Positions 58,912-64,000 of a stretch of 64,000 nucleotides of DNA are shown here, one piece after another. Under the pieces are notes generated by a model. That model made no database searches, was not told the DNA's origin, and was given only the letters and a program-made list of their open reading frames with translations. The stretch is from Vanilla planifolia (taxonomy: Eukaryota > Streptophyta > Magnoliopsida > Asparagales > Orchidaceae). The first letter of the stretch is position 1. Every line of letters begins with the position of its first letter. A program made the translations under genes and the position numbers. The stretch covers positions 1,137,599 through 1,201,598 of the forward strand of contig JAIUJO010000072.1 of assembly GCA_023846275.1 (NCBI GenBank), written 5' to 3'.

Positions 58912-60455
58912 ACTTTCCTATTGAATTCATCTACTCCAAATGTTCTATCTTGGCACATATGAAATAGATATATTTAGTTTCCTTCATTGAACTTTTTCTT
59001 TATCAATAGATTATTGTCTTAACCTTTGTGTAAAGAAAGGATGTAGCTAAGCATAATATCAATATCATCAAGTTTATAACCTTCCATAAATTATGTAAAT
59101 GCTAAATTATGGCTTTAGTTATTTTACCTTTTTCTTGTTCCTAGATGCCAGTAGATTCTTTTATGCTTGTAATTACTTGTTTTTATCATTTTTTTCTTTT
59201 ACTAGGGCATGAACTCATTTTGTTATTACTTTTTAATTCTTTAAGTAATTTAATACTAGTCTTTTGATGCTAATAAATTTCCTCTTCTAATATAACATGA
59301 AGGAAGATCTCAGATACTTTGTTAGCTTCATCCTTACTTCATTATTCTAACTTGAATCAAATTAAATTTCTTTAATTTTAACTTGTTCATTAAGTATCTT
59401 AATTGTATTAAATATATTTTCAAAAGTTGTTTTATTCCATTCCATGAGATAATATTCTAGTCATTCTAAATTAAAAGAGCTTTCATTGCATAACAATTAG
59501 CAATGTCCAATTACGTTCATGAATTTGTAGAAGTGGTTTCACTTCCTCCACATGCTCTGAAATTGAGTTATTTTGAGGCTAAGGGCAAAGCTTGAAGAAA
59601 ATATTGAATCTATGGAGTCTGATCTGAACATGTTTTCCAAACATGATGAATCACAAGCATGCTCTAAAACTTTTTTATGTGACTAAATAGTCTTATTAAA
59701 CAACCCATGGAACACAAAGAAAGAATGTTTGAAATGCTAAAAAGTTTCTCGTTAAGTTAGTTGAACCATACTCTATCTTTTATTTTCCTTCTTACTCAAG
59801 ACAAGGGTGAAATCTTCATCATTTCATTGAAAATATTCTAAACGCATGTCTATAACTACAATGCTTTGTAATCTAAAACTAAAATCACTTGTCATTTTTA
59901 TGAAACCTTCTTAATATAATGAAGTCATCATTGATTTGATTATTAATTATATTTTGTTTTATTGCTTTTATTAAGCCCTATTTAATGCACTAATGTCTTC
60001 ATTAACTTATACCACACTTATTGATATTTTTTTCTAACTTTTGGAAGGTGATAGACAATGCATTGGAGAATTAATTACATTATTTTTGTGCCCACCAATT
60101 AGTGTTAATTCACAAGAATACATCTAACATATGATTGGGAGGATTTTGTTTAGTCATGCTTGTGAAAATCTCTTATCTGAAATTGGTGCAAGTTTTTGTT
60201 GTAGTTTTATTGTATTATTAACAAAGTGTGTAATGACCCCACTTGCAATATAGAAATAGCAAGGAAGACAATCATATTTATTTTTTTGTTAAATTCGATT
60301 ATTGTTTTGTCATTTTGACATCCACTTTCAGAGGGTTTTTAATTGATGATGATAAAAATAAAATGCTACTTTGTTAAAGAAATGGATTAGAGGATGTTCC
60401 ATTAAAACATAATTTAGTACCAGAGAAGGTTTTAAGTTTAGATGGAAGTTTACGA

Positions 60456-63400
60456 TAGAGACATGACAATCCAAAAAGAGATGTAAAGTTTATTGGCATT
60501 TTAAAGAAATCAAAGAAAAACATTTTAACTAATAAGAAAAATTTTATATGAACATGGTATTCATGGCTCTATGGATATTAAGTGAAAAATTTTTTGCTAT
60601 GAAATTAAGTATGAATCAAACTACCTCATAATGCTTCAAAAAACCTTAAAAACGAAATTATTTTAAAAATTATAGAGTCAAAGATTTGATTGGCACCATC
60701 ATTTACTCAAGCCTAACAACAATTATTTGTTCTCCAACATACCTTATTTGGAACTAAAAAATTTCCAAACTGAATTATTATCGATAAAAAATATTACATT
60801 TTATATATTTAGCCTAAAATAAGTTAAAATAAAGCAACACAATACTGCCAAACAAAAGTAATGGAATGGTGAAAGGAGAAGAGATTAATAATTATATTGT
60901 AATACAATAAAATCAAAGTAAAACATTTGATGAAATAAGATAAACTATATTATGAATGTGAAATCCAAGATAAAAGTAGATCAAGTATAGCTACAATAAT
61001 CAACAAATCAGGTATGAATAAAAAAATCTAATAAATATGCTAAAATATAAGAAAATAAAACAATTAAAAATTTAAAAGTAAATATTAATTAGTTAGAGTT
61101 TTTTTTAGGTGTGTCTAGCAACATCTGTTTCGTCCACATTAGACATTTATTGGTATTAATACTTATTATCATTATCAATAAGCATAAATAAAAACAATTT
61201 TCTATTTTAGTTCCAATAGAATTATTATTAAAGCTAAAGTAAGATAAATTATAGTAATGTCATAAAGTCAAATAAAAACTTGTAATAGTACATGTTAAGA
61301 GATTTAGAAAAGCATACTCATATATCCTAATGAAACTAAAAAATTTGACAGACTAAGATAAATTGCATGAGATATTTGCATTAAATAATCTAAGGAGAAT
61401 TATTGTAACATCATTGATCATCAAATTATGTATCAATCGAAATAGCTTGCTAAACATGTCGAAGAAAAGTAAAAAATATGTTAAAAAATAAATAAATATT
61501 TATTTTGACATACATTGTTTAGAAGAGTCTAATGAGGCATATTTCCTCTTAATCTACCCCATTTAGATTTATGAAAAATTATAAAATTAAATTAGTGGAG
61601 ATAATAATAAATTATTATTTTAATAACTAGAAAATATATAAATGCCAAAATGAGTTAAGTACAAGCAATATAATATAGCCAAATCAAAGGAATGCAAAGA
61701 TCACATGAAGATTAAAAGTTTCATTATAATATAAACAAATCTATGTGAAACATTTTAAAAAAATATGATAAATTATTTGGCAAAGTTACAATTCATGCTA
61801 ATAAGAATATCAAGTGTAACATCCTTTATTATCAAATTAGATTTTAATCAAAATGCTTCATTGAACAAACCTAAATCCTTAAAAGTAAAATATTTAACAC
61901 CTAAAAATGAATAATTCACCAGATATAGCTCATTAGCACGAGCTCAAAATTTTTTTTTATTCCTAATTGGACTCCATTAAAAATAACTATAAATTACCAA
62001 TTTAAATAAGAAATGTAAACATCATAATATCACATAAAAAAATAAAAGAAATGTAAACATCCTAAGATTGGATATTTAGAGTTACATTTTAAATATCCAA
62101 ATCAAAGGAAAAAATTTTAAAAAAATGATATAAATTATTTTGGAAAAGTGCACTCCAAGTTACTTAGGAGATAGATTATAACATCTTTAATCATCAAAAG
62201 AGGTATGAGTCATTAAATTTCTTAAATCTTATAAAATATTAAGAAAATACCTTTTTTAGAAAATGAATATTTAATACTATTAAGCATATTTAGGCATGAG
62301 TAATGATGCCTGTCTAATGTCCATCAAACCTCTTGTGTAAGTTTAGTGCCTTACCAAACTAAATAAACATAAATATTAAAAAACTACTATTTTAAAAATA
62401 ATTAAATATGTACCAAAGCTTAAATAAGATAAATTAAAGAAATCTAATATTAAAAAACCAAAGTAATATAAAGGTCACATGAGTGGAGAAATACATTTTC
62501 ATTATAATATAGCAAAATCATGGCAAAACATTTGAAGAAATGAGTGAACTATACATGAAAGTTTTATTCCATGATACTATGGAGAATGATTTTAACATGC
62601 TTTGTTATCAAATCATGTATGAGATAAAATGTTTCATAAAGAATGAAAAAAATTTAGAAAATACAATATTTGAAAATGTAAAAAGAATATTTGATTAAAT
62701 TAAGCTTTTTTGGATTACTCTAGAAACATTTGTTTCATCTGATCAATCCTTGTGAGCAGTTACAAAATATTAACAATTTAAAAAATATAAGTAGTAATAA
62801 ATTATTGCTGTAATATTAAGTAACAAATATTAAAACTAAGATATTATCAAATGAGGCAAAGCATCATTACTAAATCAAGCTAAAATATTAATATATATTT
62901 TAAAAAAAAGTGATAATTTTTATGGAAATGTTGCATTAAAATACACTAGTGAGTTCGAGTGTAATGCACTCAATTTAAAGTTCAAGTACATATTTAAATA
63001 TTTAAAAATTAAAAAAACATATATTTAATTAGATTAAGCAAATTAGGACAAGTTAATGATGTTTATTTCATTTGATTAAAGATTGCTAGTAATTAATGCA
63101 AATTAACAACATAAAAAAATAAATAATAATGAATTATTTCAATAATATTAAGTAAATATATATTAATGCTAAAATATGGCAAAGTAAAGCAATGTAACAT
63201 AACAAAATCAAAGTTATTTAAGGATCACATAAAAGGAGATTTAAAGTTAGATTATTATATCACCAAATCAAAGGAAAACTTTTAAGAAAAGAGATAAATT
63301 ATATGTGAATGTTGCAATAAGATATGCTATGGAGATAAGCAAATCAAGTACTCATAAAATATCTAATAATTACTACAAAGACAAGGGTGAATTATCGAAG

Positions 63401-64000
63401 CTCAATAAGATGAGTCTAAGGACATATACTTCACTTTCTTTGAACCTTTTTCATAGTAACTAAGAATTACAAAGTTAAATAAAAAAATCATAAATAATTC
63501 TTTTAATATCTACAAATTATATATTGATAACAAAATTTGGTAAATTGAAGAAATATATAATAATAAAATATTACTCAAGGTCGGGTCACAAGAGAGGAGT
63601 TTTAGAGTTAAAAAATGATATGACAAAGTAAAAGAAACATGTAATCCATACTACTAGGAACAACGAGTGTAGCCTCATAAATCACCAATATAGTTTAAAT
63701 TGAAACATATCATTAAATATAAAAAATTCTAAAAAAAACTATTTAAAAATAACAAAAAAGTGTTTGATTGATCAAAACACATCAAAATGAGTTCAACAAT
63801 ATTCATTTCATCTCCACTAGACATCATTTATAACTAATAAAAAATACATAGTCAAATAAGCATAAATAACAACAAATTACTATTTTAATGTTAAGAAAAT
63901 TTATATCAAAGTTAAAATGATATAAATTGATGAATTTAATATAACAAAATCATAATGATGTGAGATCACATGAGAGAAGACTTAGAGTTCCATAGTGATA
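60456..64000 (+). repeat. Tandem satellite array, ~380-bp period
   Basis: About nine diverged units run to the window edge. One marker is the word TCACATGAGAGGAGATTTAG and its variants at about 60870, 61701, 62475, 63223, 63586 and 63966 (weak copies near 60480, 61290, 62070 and 62850). Another is AACATC...ATCATCAAAT...GTAT with AAATGCTTCATAAA at about 60600, 60990, 61407, 61817, 62178, 62592 and 63330. A third is TAAGCATAAATAA...TTATTATTTTAAT. Spacings are 360-420 bases. Units are A-rich on the plus strand and non-coding. It is probably a heterochromatic satellite. Confidence 0.85.

Larger units (their letters stand above)
54960..60455 (-). mobile_element. Plant LINE (L1-type) relic, copy B
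   Basis: Second copy of the LINE at 1-6711, also minus strand. Readable pieces: the W-x-I-W-K-x-R-N linker and RNase H start (55350-55080), RT thumb (58168-57959) and RT fingers/palm (58911-58720). Along the rest the two copies align by eye, for example 56510-56640 with 2140-2260, 58450-58560 with 4090-4210 and 60330-60450 with 6580-6700. Copy B lacks about 650 bases present in copy A (5230-5880), including the readable endonuclease piece. The homology stops at 60440-60455, exactly where the satellite begins. Confidence 0.88.

Noticed and set aside
60456..64000. CRISPR-like array
   Set aside because: Units are about 380 bases, diverged throughout, with no short identical repeats and unique spacers; the DNA is plant-like.

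Overview
The window looks like intergenic nuclear DNA of a land plant with a large, repeat-filled and strongly A+T-rich genome (A+T very high by eye, CG dinucleotides scarce; neither was counted). I found no intact gene, rRNA, tRNA, CRISPR array or bacterial-type operon. The longest open frame is under 100 codons. What can be read are decayed retrotransposons of plant type: LINEs with the plant-style C-terminal RNase H, Ty3/gypsy elements with a chromodomain-like tail, and Ty1/copia elements with a Sirevirus-like gag. The species cannot be named from this.

Layout. 1-6711 is a minus-strand LINE relic (copy A) in which endonuclease, reverse transcriptase (RT) and RNase H pieces can be recognised in the right order. 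7100-9650 is a plus-strand Ty3/gypsy relic (gag, RNase H, integrase tail, chromodomain-like end). 10480-13965 is a long non-coding repeat (R1). 16964-20890 is a second type of minus-strand LINE (ORF1, endonuclease, RNase H) interrupted by an LTR-like insertion that carries a TATA box. 22080-24215 holds two tandem copies of a ~1.2-kb repeat. 24550-26700 is a well readable minus-strand Ty1/copia gag-protease-integrase relic. 29336-29455 is the C-terminal tail of another copia polyprotein. 32060-33310 (S1) is a repeat found again at 49250-50525 (S2). 33337-36545 is a short element bounded by direct repeats with a gypsy-like gag inside. 36615-37330 carries gypsy RNase H and integrase zinc-finger pieces. 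37400-38850 is a purine-rich block. 40620-42720 holds two minus-strand copia gag fragments. 44200-46305 (R2) and 51240-54112 (R3) are further copies of R1. 54960-60455 is LINE copy B, related to copy A over its whole length, and 60456-64000 is a tandem satellite with a ~380-bp period running off the window.

Nothing here works together as a pathway. The elements are dead, broken by stops, frameshifts and deletions, and partly nested. The most informative points are the paired LINE copies, the three-copy R family (possibly a non-autonomous LTR element), the satellite that starts exactly at the 5' end of LINE copy B, and a recurring loss of Cys codons in zinc knuckles that fits G-to-A/C-to-T decay. 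I did not find a convincing undescribed biological system. All domain calls were made by reading translations by eye, without any database search.
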